A stretch of 64,000 bases of DNA from Ridgeia piscesae (taxonomy: Eukaryota; Annelida; Polychaeta; Sabellida; Siboglinidae). A program made the translations under genes and the position numbers. The notes under the pieces were generated by a model, which was not told the DNA's origin, made no database searches, and was given only the letters and a program-made list of their open reading frames with translations. The DNA is taken from the NCBI GenBank assembly GCA_025642075.2, contig JAODUO010000627.1, positions 190,974-254,973 on the forward strand, read 5' to 3'. This document shows positions 1-63,763 of this stretch, piece after piece; the first letter of the stretch is position 1, and the number at the start of each line of letters is the position of its first letter.

Positions 1-107
1 ACATAAATTTACCTCTAACTGCTCATGATAACCGCCTAAATAGAGTTAGTTATCCCCAAGTGGTCAGGCCGTTCTATCTATGTGTTCAGCAGCCCCATTA
101 TAATAAT

Positions 108-111
<4 letters not shown>

Positions 112-152
<41 letters not shown>
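112..152. repeat. (TA)n microsatellite
   Basis: Uninterrupted TA dinucleotide run followed by a short T-run. The preceding bases hold nothing recognisable. Confidence 0.9.
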
Positions 153-160
<8 letters not shown>

Positions 161-327
161 TAAGCAATAAATGTACTGCAGAATAAGATGATGCAAGATG
201 GCGGATTTTCGTTTGCTTTATCCTTCACGGGTAAACTAAGTGGATGGTTTTCCCCACGGCTGTAGGTATAGACGAATTTAGACCATGCAATAGGCGAGGG
301 GATTTGCTTAAGTGTATATTCCCAAAG

Positions 328-478
328 GGAAAATATCTATAGGAAGACCGACGAGACGGTGGGGAGACAAACTAGACGACTATTGGATGGGTATACCATT
401 TGGCAGAAAATTGTGCAAGATAGACAGATGTGGAAGCAGCATGCTGAAGCCTTCGCCCAACAACGGGAGCATAAATAC
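328..478 (+). pseudogene. Decayed non-LTR retrotransposon ORF, C-terminal tail
   Basis: Two overlapping + frames together read like the tail that follows the reverse transcriptase in many LINE proteins: a GRPTRRWGDKLDD stretch, then, after a frameshift near 390, IWQKIVQDRQMWKQHAEAFA. The GRPxxRWxDxL and W..A.DRxxWxxxxEAF spacing is the recognisable signature. No reverse transcriptase core is visible upstream in the window. I infer a dead, truncated fragment; the family is not determined. Confidence 0.6.
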
Positions 479-743
479 ATCTATGCATTGCAACGTTATT
501 TTTGTTCGAGTTTAATGACTTTTGGTTCTCGTTTTAGGTCATTTTCAAAATTTATCTTGTCATGGTTAGCGCTTCACCGTTGTATATTGGCAACTTTACT
601 AACAATTCTTATTTTAAGCAAAACCACAAGTATATCTCAATACGAATGATCTGCATCGCCGATCGATATCCTAGAACTGATGAGGTTAGTCATGGCTGCC
701 GCCGACTTTTTCTTTACTACTTTTTCTCGCACAACTTTCTCTA

Positions 744-1110
744 TCAATAGTCTGAGTCTCCAACTCCTTTTATCGGTTGCTGCTGTTCTCTATTCTTCTC
801 CCACTCTTTCCAGATCTCCCATCGCATTCTCGGTCTTCCTGGCCTTCTTTTCCCCTTCACTTTCTGGGCATCTGATCTCTTTGCCGGTTTTTCATCTCCC
901 ATTCTTTTCACATGAACGACCCATTTCAACCTAGAGCGTACACTTGTCTTCACTCTGCAGCCTCCACTCTCAGTTCATCGATTCTTCTTTTACCCGCTCT
1001 CTCTGCTCCCGCGATTCTTATTTCCAGTTGTTTTTGCAAACCTAGCTGCACCTTCTCCTGTTGTTTCTCTGTTAGTGCTGTCGTCTCTAAGCCATACATG
1101 TATAAAATAA
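744..1110 (-). pseudogene. Decayed LINE reverse-transcriptase C-terminal fragment
   Basis: On the minus strand, about 1110-950 encodes YGLETTALTEKQQEKVQLG followed by an R.IAGAERAGKRRIDELR segment. After a frame change, about 940-750 encodes RSRLKWVVHVKRMGDEK and then GKRRPGRPRMRWE. This order (YGLE, ALTE.Q, RRI.G..R..K.RM.ELR, RL.W.GH..RM, GRPR.RW) is typical of LINE proteins after the RT domain. The frame break shows it is dead. It lies opposite in strand to the 328-478 fragment, so these are probably two insertions. Confidence 0.7.
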
Positions 1111-1508
1111 AAATTAATATAGGGTAGAGCCTAATGTTTATAGTCATCCATCTCCGAAATCTCCAATATAAAATTATTATTATTATGTAATAATCTCCAG
1201 CGAAAAACGTTAATCCTGGTGGCGCTACCTGACGGTATATATTTTTTTACCGGAAGTTTTCTGTAGGAAGGTATTTAATCTGATGCTGACTTATAGTTCA
1301 CGATTTTACTGTGTTTTAGATCATCTATTTGGATATTGAGCTCCTAGTGCAGCTGCAATAAGCAATCCCGGGTATGTGTGTATTGTTGTAATAACGTTGT
1401 CGTCTGTGAATTTGTGTGTTCGCTAATTAGCGCCACTTTGTTCCACGTGCGCTCGCGTCGTTTATTAGTATTAGTATTACTCTATCTGTATATAATTAAG
1501 TATGTTTG

Positions 1509-1509
<1 letters not shown>
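1111..1509. other. Unassigned non-coding DNA
   Basis: AT-rich sequence with no convincing coding frame, RNA gene or repeat. Short open frames here have no family signature. Confidence 0.5.
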
Positions 1510-1584
<75 letters not shown>

Positions 1585-1588
1585 CATT

Positions 1589-1626
<38 letters not shown>
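1510..1626. repeat. (TA)n microsatellite with TG/CA interruptions
   Basis: About 115 bp of TA repeat, broken once near 1573-1595 by TGTATATATATACATTTG. Nothing is recognisable from 1627 to 1929. Confidence 0.95.
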
Positions 1627-1629
<3 letters not shown>

Positions 1630-1929
1630 CCAGATCGGCAGATGATAAGTAGAAGCAAGACGGCTAAACCAAGGGCAAAAATCTGCTATTTTTCAAAGGT
1701 GTCAAAGCAAAGCCAAAGGACAGTTGAAGTGAGACAGATTGGAAGAAAATATGAAGTTTTAAACAAAGTTAAATTAATTTATTTTCAGTTTCTGTCTGTA
1801 GATGTAAACATATTATTCTTATTGTATAATATGTCATAAATAAAGTCTGTTGACTGTGAATTTATGTCATTAAGCCCGCTTAAACATGATCATTTGTGTA
1901 TCAGAAAAAATAGCTCATCCACTTTTCAT

Positions 1930-3524
1930 GACATCAGTGGACTAACTGACACTGACACATCAGGGGACTAACTGACACTGACACATCAGGGGACTAACTG
2001 ACACTGACACATCATGGGACTAACTGACACCGACACGTCAGGGGACACATTAGGGGACTAACTGACACTGACACCTGGGATTAACTGACACTGACACATC
2101 AGGGGACTAACTGACACTGACACCTGGGATTAACTGACACTGACACATCAGGGGACTAACTGACACTGACACCTGGGATTAACTGACACTGACACATCAG
2201 GGGACTAACTGACACTGACACCTGGGATTAACTGACACCGACACGTCAGGGGACTAACTGACACCGATACATTAACAACTAACTGACACTGACACATCAG
2301 GGGACTAACTGACGCTGACACATCAGGGGACTAACTGACGCTGACACATCAGGGGACTAACTGACACTGACACATCAGTGGACTAACTGATGCTGACACA
2401 TCAGTGGACTAACTGACGCTGACACACCAGGGGACTGACACTGACACATCAGGGGACTAACTGACACTGACACATCAGGGGAAACTAACTGACACTGACA
2501 CATCAGGGGACCAACTGACACTGACACATCAGGGGACTAACTGACACTGTCACCTGGGATTAACTGACACCGACACATCAGGGGACTAACTGACACTGAC
2601 ACTGACACCTGGGATTAACTGACACCGACACGTCAGGGGACTAACTGACACCGATACATTAGGGGACTAACTGACACTGACACATCAGGGGACTAACTGA
2701 CGCTGACACATCAGGGGACTAACTGACAGCTGACACATCAGTGGGACTAACTGACACTGACACATCAGGGGACTAACTGATGCTGACACATCAGGGGACT
2801 AACTGACACTGACACATCAGGGGACTAACTGACGCTGACACATCAGGGGACTAACTGACGCTGACACATCAGGGGACTAACTGACACTGACACATCAGGG
2901 GACTAACTGACACTGACACACCAGGGGACTAACTGACGCTGACACATCAGGGGACTAACTGACACTGACACATCAGGGGACTAACTGACACTGACACATC
3001 AGGGGACTAACTGACACTGACACATCAGGGGACTAACTGACGCTGACACACCAGGGGACTAACTGACACACCAGGGGACTGACACTGACACATCAGGGGA
3101 CTAACTGACACTGACACATCAGGGGACTAACTGACGCTGACACATCAGGGGACTAACTGACGCTGACACATCAGGGGACTAACTGACACTGACACATCAG
3201 GGGACTAACTGACACTGACACATCAGGGGACTAACTGACGCTGACACACCAGGGGACTAACTGACACTGACACATCAGGGGACTAACTGACACTGACACA
3301 TCAGGGGACTAACTGACGCTGACACATCAGGGGACTAACTGACACTGACACATCAGGGGACTAACTGACACGACACATCAGGGGACTAACTGACACCGAC
3401 ACATCAGGGGACTAACTGACACCGACACATCAGGGGACTAACTGACACCGACACGTCAGGGGACTAACTGACACCGACACGTCAGGGGACTAACTGCACA
3501 CGTCAGGGGACTAACTGACACTGA
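1930..3524. repeat. 26-bp minisatellite upstream of MCMDC2
   Basis: About 60 copies of a 26-bp unit with core GGGGACTAACTGACACTGAC followed by ACATCA. A variant unit with CACCTGGGATTAACTGACAC occurs in a regular alternation at 2060-2240 and again at 2545-2625, giving a higher-order pattern. The array ends about 260 bp before the MCMDC2 start codon, so it lies in the promoter or 5' flank. No transcription-factor site can be claimed. Confidence 0.95.
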
Positions 3525-3786
3525 ATTAACATGGCAAGCCACTGTATGGTTAATGTTTCAGACTTTACCGGAAATGGCAGTTGCAGAATTTAAATTTGAT
3601 ATCACTATATGGTGATATACAATACGAAACTACACATTTGCAATTTCCTGTAAGCTACAGCTGGAGACAACCAGCCGACAGCTCACACCAATTGAACATT
3701 TTACAGGTTTACATGTTCACACACTTATCAAATTTCCAGAGTTGTACCCTTGAACGAGAAACACAAACAGCCAGTTCTGTCGAGAG
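3525..3786 (+). promoter_or_regulatory. Presumed 5' flank / 5' UTR of MCMDC2
   Basis: Single-copy sequence between the 26-bp array and the start codon. An in-frame TGA at 3751-3753 lies 36 bases before the ATG with no other in-frame ATG between, which supports 3787 as the start. A TTTCAG at about 3555-3560 could be an acceptor for a 5' non-coding exon. No TATA box or initiator is identifiable and the transcription start is unknown. Confidence 0.4.
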
Positions 3787-55130
<51,344 letters not shown>

Positions 55131-55918
55131 CCTCACTTCCTCCTCACCAACGCAACAGACCTCGACTCAGTCGTGGAAGAATAACCTCACTTCCTCCTCG
55201 CCAACGCAACAGACCTCGACTCAGTCGTGGAAGAATAACCTCACTTCCTCCTCACCAACGCAACAGACCTCGACTCAGTCGTGGAAGAATAACCTCACTT
55301 CCTCCTCGCCAACGCAACAGACCTCGACTCAGTCGTGGAAGAATAACCTCACTTCCTCCTCACCAACGCAACAGACCTCGACTCAGTCGTGGAAGAATAA
55401 CCTCACTTCCTCCTCACCAACGCAACAGACCTCGACTCAGTCGTGGAAGAATAACCTCACTTCCTCCTCACCAACGCAACAGACCTCGACTCAGTCGTGG
55501 AAGAATAACCTCACTTCCTCCTCACCAACGCAACAGACCTCGACTCAGTCGTGGAAGAATAACCTCACTTCCTCCTCACCAACGCAACAGACCTCGACTC
55601 AGTCGTGGAAGAATAACCTCACTTCCTCCTCACCAACGCAACAGACCTCGACTCAGTCGTGGAAGAAAAACCTCACTTCCTCCTCGCCAACGCAACAGAC
55701 CTCGACTCAGTCGTGGAAGAATAACCTCACTTCCTCCTCGCCAACGCAACAGACCTCGACTCAGTCGTGGAAGAATAACCTCACTTCCTCCTCGCCAACG
55801 CAACAGACCTCGACTCAGTCGTGGAAGAATAATCTCACTTCCTCCTCGCCAACGCAAGAGACCTCGACTCAGTCATGGAAGAATAACCTCACTTCCTCCT
55901 CACCAATGCAACAATTTT
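55131..55918 (+). repeat. 54-bp array copied from the last coding exon (3' UTR)
   Basis: About 14.5 copies of a 54-bp unit whose sequence is the exon 21 end: CTTCCTCCTCACCAACGCAA, CAGACCTCGACTCAGTCGTG, GAAGAATAA. Being 18 codons long, every copy is in frame with exon 21 and ends in its own TAA. One copy, near 55664-55670, has GAAGAAAAA, so its stop is lost. Copies are nearly identical to one another and slightly different from exon 21 (TACTTCCTCCGC). Confidence 0.96.
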
Positions 55919-56214
55919 TATAATAAGATAATTGATGAAACTGGTTCACTTCTTTGCTGTTTAATTAAATAGACATAATGCATTATTTTTAGCGTATTTA
56001 TTTATGCTCAACTTTCAGTTATCGGTTTGTTCAGTAGCTACTATATTATGTGGTAGTTTAAAGTGAATGTTGTTAAATATGCTAACTTATTGTAACCACA
56101 AAATACATTTATTTACATCTAAATGTATACCTTGTTATTATAATGTTACTATTATTGCTTGGAAGATAATTGTTTATGTAATCTCCAAAGAATAGTGCTT
56201 GAAATTGTTAGGTA

Positions 56215-56220
56215 AATAAA
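56215..56220 (+). terminator. Candidate polyadenylation signal AATAAA
   Basis: First canonical AATAAA after the MCMDC2 stop and 3' array, about 1.1 kb downstream of the stop, with TG-rich sequence following (GATTTGCTGTTTGATG). Inferred from position only. Confidence 0.5.
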
Positions 56221-56379
56221 ATGATTTGCTGTTTGATGCAATTTGTCAGATTTGACCAGTTTATTGCAGAAATTTGCATTTCTACATGTGTGTGTATTTA
56301 ATGTGTTTGGTGGGTCATAAAGTTAAATGTGTATACAAGACAATATCAGTGTTTTTTAATTGTCAATGCTGTATCACCA

Positions 56380-59240
56380 TAAAGACCAGTAGGTGACCAT
56401 AGAGACTAGTGGGTGACCATAGAGACCAGTAGGTGACCATAGAGACCAATAGGTGACCACGGAAACTAGTAGGTGACCTTATAGACTAGTTGGTGACCAC
56501 AGACACTAGTAGATGACCATAGAGACTAGTAGGTGACCATAGAAACCAATAGGTGACCACAGAGACTAGTAGGTGACCACAGAGACTAGTAGGTGACCAC
56601 AGACACTAGTAGATGACCACAGACACTAGTAGATGTCCACAGACACTAGTAGGTGACCACAGACACTAGTAGGTGACCATAGAAACCAATAGGTGACAAC
56701 AGAGACTAGTAGGTGACCACAGACACTAGTGGGTGACCACAGACACTAGTAGGTGACCACAGACACTAGTAGGTGACCACAAAGACTAGTAGGTGACCAC
56801 AGACACTAGTGGGTGACCACAGACACTAGTAGGTGACCACAGACACTAGTAGGTGACCACAAAGACTAGTAGGTGACCACAGACACTAGTAGGTGACCAC
56901 AGACACTAGTAGGTGACCACAAAGACTAGTAGGTGACCACAGACACTAGTGGGTGACCACAGACACTAGTAGATGACCACAGAGACTAGTAGGTGACCAC
57001 AAAGACTAGTAGGTGACCACAGACACTAGTAGGTGACCACAGACACTAGTGGGTGACCACAGACACTAGTAGATGACCACAGAGACTAGTAGGTGACCAC
57101 AGACAGTAGTAGGTGACCACAGACAGTAGTAGGTGACCACAGACACTAGTAGGTGACCACAAAGACTAGTAGGTGACCACAGACACTAGTAGGTGACCAC
57201 AGACACTAGTGGGTGACCACAGACACTAGTAGATGACCACAGAGACTAGTAGGTGACCACAGACAGTAGTAGGTGACCACAGACAGTAGTAGATGACCAC
57301 ATAGACTAGTAGGTGACCACAGACAGTAGTAGGTGACCACAGACAGTAGTAGGTGACCACAGACACTAGTAGGTGACCACATAGACTAGTAGGTGACCAC
57401 AGACACTAGTAGGTGACCACAGACACTAATGGGTGACCACAGACACTAGTGGGTGACCACAAACACTAGTAGATGACCACATAGACTAGTAGGTGACCAT
57501 AGAAACCAATAGGTGACAACAGAGACTAGTAGGTGACCACAGAGACTAGTAGGTGACCACAGACACTAGTAGATGACCACAGACACTAGTAGATGTCCAC
57601 AGACAGTAGTAGATGACCATAGAGACTAGTAGGTGACCATAGAAACCAATAGGTGACCACAGAGACTAGTAGGTGACCACAGACACTAGTAGATGTCCAC
57701 AGACACTAGTAGATGACCATAGAGACTAGTAGGTGACCATAGAAACCAATAGGTGACCACAGAGACTAGTGGGTGACCATAGAGACTAGTAGGTGACCAT
57801 AGAAACCAATAGGTGACCACAGAGACTAGTAGATGACCACAGACACTAGTAGATGTCCACAGACACTAGTAGATGACCATAGAGACTAGTAGGTGACCAT
57901 AGAAACCAATAGGTGACCACAGAGACTAGTAGGTGACCACAGACACTAGTAGATGACCACAGACACTAGTAGATGTCCACAGACACTAGTAGATGACCAT
58001 AGAGACTAGTAGGTGACCACAGACAGTAGTAGATGACCATAGAGACTAGTAGGTGACCATAGAAACCAATAGGTGACCACAGAGACTAGTAGGTGACCAC
58101 AGAGACTAGTACATGACCACAGACACTAGTAGATGACCACAGAGACTAGTAGGTGACCATAGAGACTAGTAGGTGACCATAGAAACCAATAGGTGACCAC
58201 AGAGACTAGTAGGTGACCACAGAGACTAGTACATGACCACAGACACTAGTAGATGACCACAGAGACTAGTAGGTGACCACAGACACTAGTAGGTGACCAC
58301 AGAGACTAGTAGGTGACCACAGAGACTAGTACATGACCACAGACACTAGTAGATGACCACAGAGACTAGTAGGTGACCACAGACACTAGTAGGTGACCAC
58401 AGACACTAGTAGATGACCATAGAGACTAGTAGGTGACCATAGAAACCAATAGGTGACCACAGAGACTAGTAGGTGACCACAGAGACTAGTACATGACCAC
58501 AGACACTAGTAGATGACCATAGAGACTAGTAGGTGACCACAGACACTAGTAGGTGACCACAGACAGTAGTAGATGACCATAGAGACTAGTAGGTGACCAT
58601 AGAAACCAATAGGTGACCACAGAGACTAGTAGGTGACCACAGAGACTAGTAGGTGACCACAGAGACTAGTACATGACCACAGACACTAGTAGATGACCAT
58701 AGAGACTAGTAGATGACCACAGAGACTAGTAGGTGACCACAGACACTAGTAGATGACCACAGAGACTAGTAGGTGACCACAGAGACTAGTACATGACCAC
58801 AGACACTAGTAGATGACCACAGAGACTAGTAGGTGACCACAGACACTAGTAGGTGACCACAGACACTAGTAGATGACCATAGAGACTAGTAGGTGACCAC
58901 AGAGACTAGTAGGTGACCACAGACACTAGTAGATGACCATAGAGACTAGTAGGTGACCATAGAAACCAATAGGTGACCACAGAGACTAGTAGGTGACCAC
59001 AGAGACTAGTACATGACCACAGAGACTAGTAGGTGACCACAGACAGTAGTAGGTGACCACAGACAGTAGAGTGACCACAGAGACTGAGATGACAAGACTA
59101 GGTGACCACAGAGACTAGTAGGTGACCAAGAGCTAGTAGGTGACCACAGACACTAGTAGATGACCAAGAGACTAGTAGGTGACGCATAGTAGTACACAGA
59201 ACGATGACCACAGACTGTAGGTGACCACAGAGACGTAGAT
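56380..59240. repeat. 20-bp minisatellite downstream of MCMDC2
   Basis: About 140 copies of GGTGACCACAGACACTAGTA with variants AGAGAC, AAAGAC, ACAGTAGT, ATAGAAACCAAT and AGATG. Groups of variants recur as blocks, a higher-order structure. The last 170 bases (59070-59240) are riddled with deletions. Confidence 0.95.
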
Positions 59241-59420
59241 GACCAAGACAGACAAGAGAGCGAGAGACAGAGCGTAGAGACAAGACCTGAGGTACAAGAC
59301 AGTAGACCAGAGTCTCTAGTGCCGTAGCTGATGCACTGTCCACGACAGCCGCGAGCAGCAGACGAGACATAGCACGCGAGCGAGGCGCACGTCGCGGCTG
59401 TTACAGACGCGGAGCAGCGA
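59241..59420. other. Chimeric-looking transition between two repeats
   Basis: Irregular sequence mixing fragments of the 20-bp unit with GAGAGACAG and GCGAGCAGC-type pieces. It does not look like ordinary single-copy DNA; possible consensus error or misjoin. Confidence 0.5.
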
Positions 59421-59457
59421 TTCTCCCTCCCTCCCCTCCCTCCCTCCCTCCCTCCCT

Positions 59458-59490
<33 letters not shown>

Positions 59491-60450
59491 CCCGCCCGCC
59501 CCCTGCCCGCCCGCCCGCCCGCCCGCCCGCCCGCTCTCTCTCTCGCTCTCTGCCTCTCGCTCTCTGTCTCTCGCTCTCTGTCTCTCGCTCTCTGTCTCTC
59601 GCTCTCTGTCTCTCCTCTCTGTCTCTCGCTCTCTGTCTCTCGCTCTCTGTCTGTCGCTCTCTGTGTGTCGCTCTCTGTCTCGCTCTCTGTCTCTCGCTCT
59701 CTGTCTCTCGCTCTCTGTCTCGCTCTCTGTCTATCGTTCTCTCTTTCTCTCTCTCTCTCTCACCGTCTGTCTCTCGCTCTCTGTCTCTCGCTCTCTTACT
59801 CTCGCTCTCTCGCTCTCTGTCTATCTGTCTCACGCTCTCTGTCTCTCGCTCTGTCTCTCGCTCTCTGTCTCTCGTTCTCTGTCTCTCGCTCTCTGTCTCT
59901 CGCTCTCTGTCTCTCACTCTCTCTGTCTCGCTCTCTCTCTCTCACTCGCTCTCTGTCTCTCGCTCTCTGTGTGTCGCTCTCTGTCTTTCGCTCTTTGTCT
60001 CTCGCTCTCTGTCTCTCGCTCTCTGTCTCTCGTTCTGTCTCTCGCTCTCTGTCTATCGCGCTCTCTCTCTCTCTCTCGCTCTCTGTCTCTCGCTCTCTGA
60101 CTATCGCGCTCTCTCTTTCGCGCGCTCTCTCTCTCTCTCTCGCTCTCTTGTCTCTCGCTCTCGCACTCTCGCACTCTGTCTCTCGCTCTCTGTCTGTCTC
60201 TCGCGCTCTGTCTCTCGCTCTCTGTCTCTCACTCTCTGTCTCTCGCTCTCTGTCTCGCTCTCTCTCTCACTCTCTCGCTCCCTCGCACTCTCTCGCTCTC
60301 TTTCTCTCCCTCCTTCCCTCCCCCTCCCTTCCTACCTCTCTCCCTCACCCGTCCCTCTCTTCCTACCTCTATCCCTTCCTATACCTCCCTTCCTACCTCC
60401 CTCCCTCCTTCCCTCCCTCCTTCCCTCCCTCCTTCCCTCCCTCCCTCTTC
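59421..60450. repeat. Composite microsatellite block: (CCCT)n, (TGCC)n, (CCCG)n, (CTCTCGCTCTCTGT)n, (CCCT)n
   Basis: Successive simple repeats: CCCT/CCTC to 59460, TGCC to about 59490, CCCG to about 59532, then a ~14-bp TCTCTCGCTCTCTG array to about 60300, then CCCT again. Frames through it (SLSLALCLSLS or RERETESER) are composition artefacts. Confidence 0.95.
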
Positions 60451-61285
60451 CTCCGATCCTCCCTCCTCTGTCTCTGCGTCACACTATATCTATCCCATTT
60501 TCCTTATTCTTTCCCACTCTTCTCTGCTCGTCTACACCCCTCTTCCTCCTCGTTTTCGCCCGCTACTCGTTTTTTTACCCATTCTCTCATTCTCATTAAG
60601 TCGCACATGGATTCGGTCATGGCTATTTGCACATATGCACACGAACGTCGAAACTATTTATGTCATACAAAGCAATTGTGTAATACCTGCCATGCTTCAT
60701 TGACATTATCACAGTTTAGCACAGACAATGCAATCCGTTAATTGGTGTTGGACATTCTTGCCACAGCTAGCGGCCTCCTATAATTGTTTTGCTGCTACGC
60801 CACAACGAAGGGGTTGACAACATGTAACGTCACCATATCGGTGACTTGCACAGTTGCACGTGACATTTATGTCTATTAACAAATGATTGAAGGGTGCAGC
60901 GACCAATAGCATGGAATCGTTTTTGTCAAAATGTAGTTCTCCCGGTTAACAGTGCAAGGCCAACTTCATCTGTTTCTTGGTTTGTTCGATTGGGGACGAG
61001 TGCAGCACACGATGCACGTTTGACGCTCAATGTAGTGTGACAGTTGGTCTCAACTAAGCTGCACACATGGTGCAGTTTAAGATGTCAGCAGACACTAGGA
61101 TATCAACAGATGCCGAAACACAACGACGACGGGCACAGATTCGACGATGCAATTACTCGAAGGTATGAACGTTTATGGTTTGTGGTGGAAAGACAACTAA
61201 TGCTCGTACGTTCCATTATTGTTATATAATCATATTCGTGATTCAATGCATGTTTCTGTTGTAATCCCCTCTACCATAGTTTTAC
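60451..61285. other. Single-copy region, no gene recognised
   Basis: Mixed composition, less AT-rich than the surroundings, with several CpGs. Small open frames only; none has a family signature. Confidence 0.5.
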
Positions 61286-61289
61286 CTTT

Positions 61290-61490
61290 AACAGCATCAC
61301 AAAATTACAATGTGTTCAGAATTGCTTAGCAAGGATTGAGACTAGGTCTACATGTTTTATTCGTTATATGCGGCTTCTAATGTCATTGCATTGTCTCCCT
61401 GTCCGATATCGTATTATCTTTAAGATCTTTAAATTCATTGCTTACTCCGATGAGAAAGGTTGCCTAGCTTCGATCATTTCTAGTTTTTGT
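61290..61490 (+). pseudogene. Decayed LINE reverse-transcriptase C-terminal fragment
   Basis: One + frame reads ITKLQCVQNCLARIETRSTC, FIRYMRLLMSLHCLPVRYRI, IFKIFKFIAY. The LQ.VQN..AR...TR and SLHWLPV.YRI.FKI spacing is the usual post-RT segment of CR1-type LINEs (W replaced by C here). A short remnant without an RT core. Confidence 0.75.
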
Positions 61491-61511
61491 CCCTAAAGTC
61501 AATACCATTGT

Positions 61512-62255
61512 ATGTGGAAAACAAAATTATGATCACTATGCTGATTGGTGTCGATAATATCTTAAATAAAATAACTAAATTTGTCTTAGTCTACATCTGT
61601 TATATGTTTATTATGTTATGTTATGTATTCTTGTTTACCAATTTGAGTTATATGGAATTATACAAATTATGTATCAACATTTTAAAGTAATTCCTTGTTA
61701 CATTTTATGAAGGACAAAATGGCGACGATGTGTGCGCCATCTTGGTTTCACGTCGCATGTTATAAAACTTACCTATCCATAAATCTGAATGGATGAATAA
61801 TTATAGGTTCACATGTTAACATGTTTAGTGTATCATATGATATAATATCACATATAAACGATGTTTTGCCTGTTTAAGCCAACACGCATGTGGAAAACAA
61901 AATTTCGATCACTATGCTGATTGGTGTCGATAATATCTTAAATAAAATAACTAAATTTGTCTTAGTCTACATCTATTATATGTTTATTATTTTATGTTAT
62001 GTATTCTTGTTTACCAATTTGAGTTATATGTAATTATACGAATTATGTATCAACATTTTAAAGTAATTCCCTGTTACATTTTATGAAGGACAAAATGGCG
62101 ACGATGTGTGCGCCATCTTGGTTTCACGTCGCCTAATGTAAAACATACCTATCCATAACTGTGCGTGGATGAATAATTATAGTTTAACATGTTAGCATGT
62201 TTAATGTATCATGTGATATAATATAACATATAAACGATGTTTTAATGCCATTCTA
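61512..62255 (+). repeat. 376-bp direct tandem duplication
   Basis: The stretch starting ATGTGGAAAACAAAATT at 61512 recurs at 61888. The two copies, about 370 bp each, share AATATCTTAAATAAAATAAC, ATGGCGACGATGTGTGCGCC and TATAAACGATGTTTT with scattered substitutions. Probably the 3' part of the adjoining LINE remnant or another element duplicated in tandem. Confidence 0.85.
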
Positions 62256-63640
62256 CAATACAAATAACTTCACTGGAAATAGTTATATAAGTTTAAGTTA
62301 AGACAAGTTGACACCAAAATCTCGCCAGTCACACACTATATGGTATATAAGGAAAGGAAATTGCTACTATAATTGAAACTGATGTGTATTCGATGCCTTG
62401 TGGCAAAGGGTGTATCACGTGATGCTCGCAATATGGAGGGTCACATCCGGCAATGGAACACCGGGCTTAGGGGCAGATACTCCCTCCCTTTCTCGTAGCA
62501 CAGTGGTCAGTTGTGAAGGTTGAAGGTCGTGACATTTCTCGCCAGGGAAACGTTGTAAGGAGCAACCAAAGCGGAGTCCCGAGCCCAAGTAGATACATTA
62601 GATACTGTACTATGTGCTAATGTACTATAGGCAGAATGTTCCCAGTGTCTCCCACTTCCGGATACCCTCTTTTTTCATTATCTCTTTTTCAATTATATAA
62701 ATGTTAAAAATTTCATGGATTTTATCTTTAAAATGTTCTGTTTTTAGCACATTATCTCAGTTTCACGATAAACTTTAATTAATTCGTTCTACGTTTTGTT
62801 TGTGTAAAATATATTATTGAAAGATATAAAAATGTAATAAATACGTTGCCTTGTAGTTAACTATATATTGGAGGACTTTCATGTAATCTTTAAAATACAT
62901 ATATTGTATATGTATTGATGGATTTTTATTATTTTGCTTTTGTTCATTATATTTTAATAACTATTATATTGTTCTCACGTAGCGCTTATATATCTGTTAG
63001 CATTGCTTTGTTATAGAAACACCAGATAAGAGGTGAAGAGAAGGCCACCTGGCACAGAGACACTGAACAAGAAAAAAAGGATATGGGATAGACCAGGATA
63101 ATATGGCCACAAACAGACACCTTGAACAGGAGAAATGAGCAGAGTAAATAAGAATTGTTACTTGACTGCAGTGCCACCAACAGTGTCACTCTTGCGAAGA
63201 CACTAATTTGAACAAGTCTACGTCAGTCATATTATAAAGTGACATTGTATTAGTCAATAAAGCAATGTCATAGCTATTTTACACACACATACCCCACATA
63301 AAACCTAATATGTATTAAATGACCACTGTTGTAATAACCACCATTAAGAAATTTTCTAATAATATAAAATACAGTTGTGACTGATTGCATTTAGAATACT
63401 GTGTTGTAATGCAAATGCATTGTCAGTTGTTTGTCTAACCATTTTGTTCACTTGGATAGTTTAGGGTAATATCGATTCAGTGGTGTGTGGCGGCGGGTTC
63501 ACACCCTGCTGGTGTTCCTTATGCAAACATTACAAGTTGTGTGCACACGCATTGATTCTATTTAATAAGTTTAGCTGCTTTTGTGACATCTCTGAAATGC
63601 ATCGAACTATCGTCAAGTTTGTGTATGTATCAATGATATA
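62256..63640. other. Single-copy AT-rich region
   Basis: No coding frame with family features, no array. Nothing further recognised. Confidence 0.5.
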
Positions 63641-63643
63641 TAA

Positions 63644-63763
<120 letters not shown>

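Noticed and set aside
61044..61229. Start of a second gene downstream
   Set aside because: A 61-codon frame without family features or convincing splice sites.
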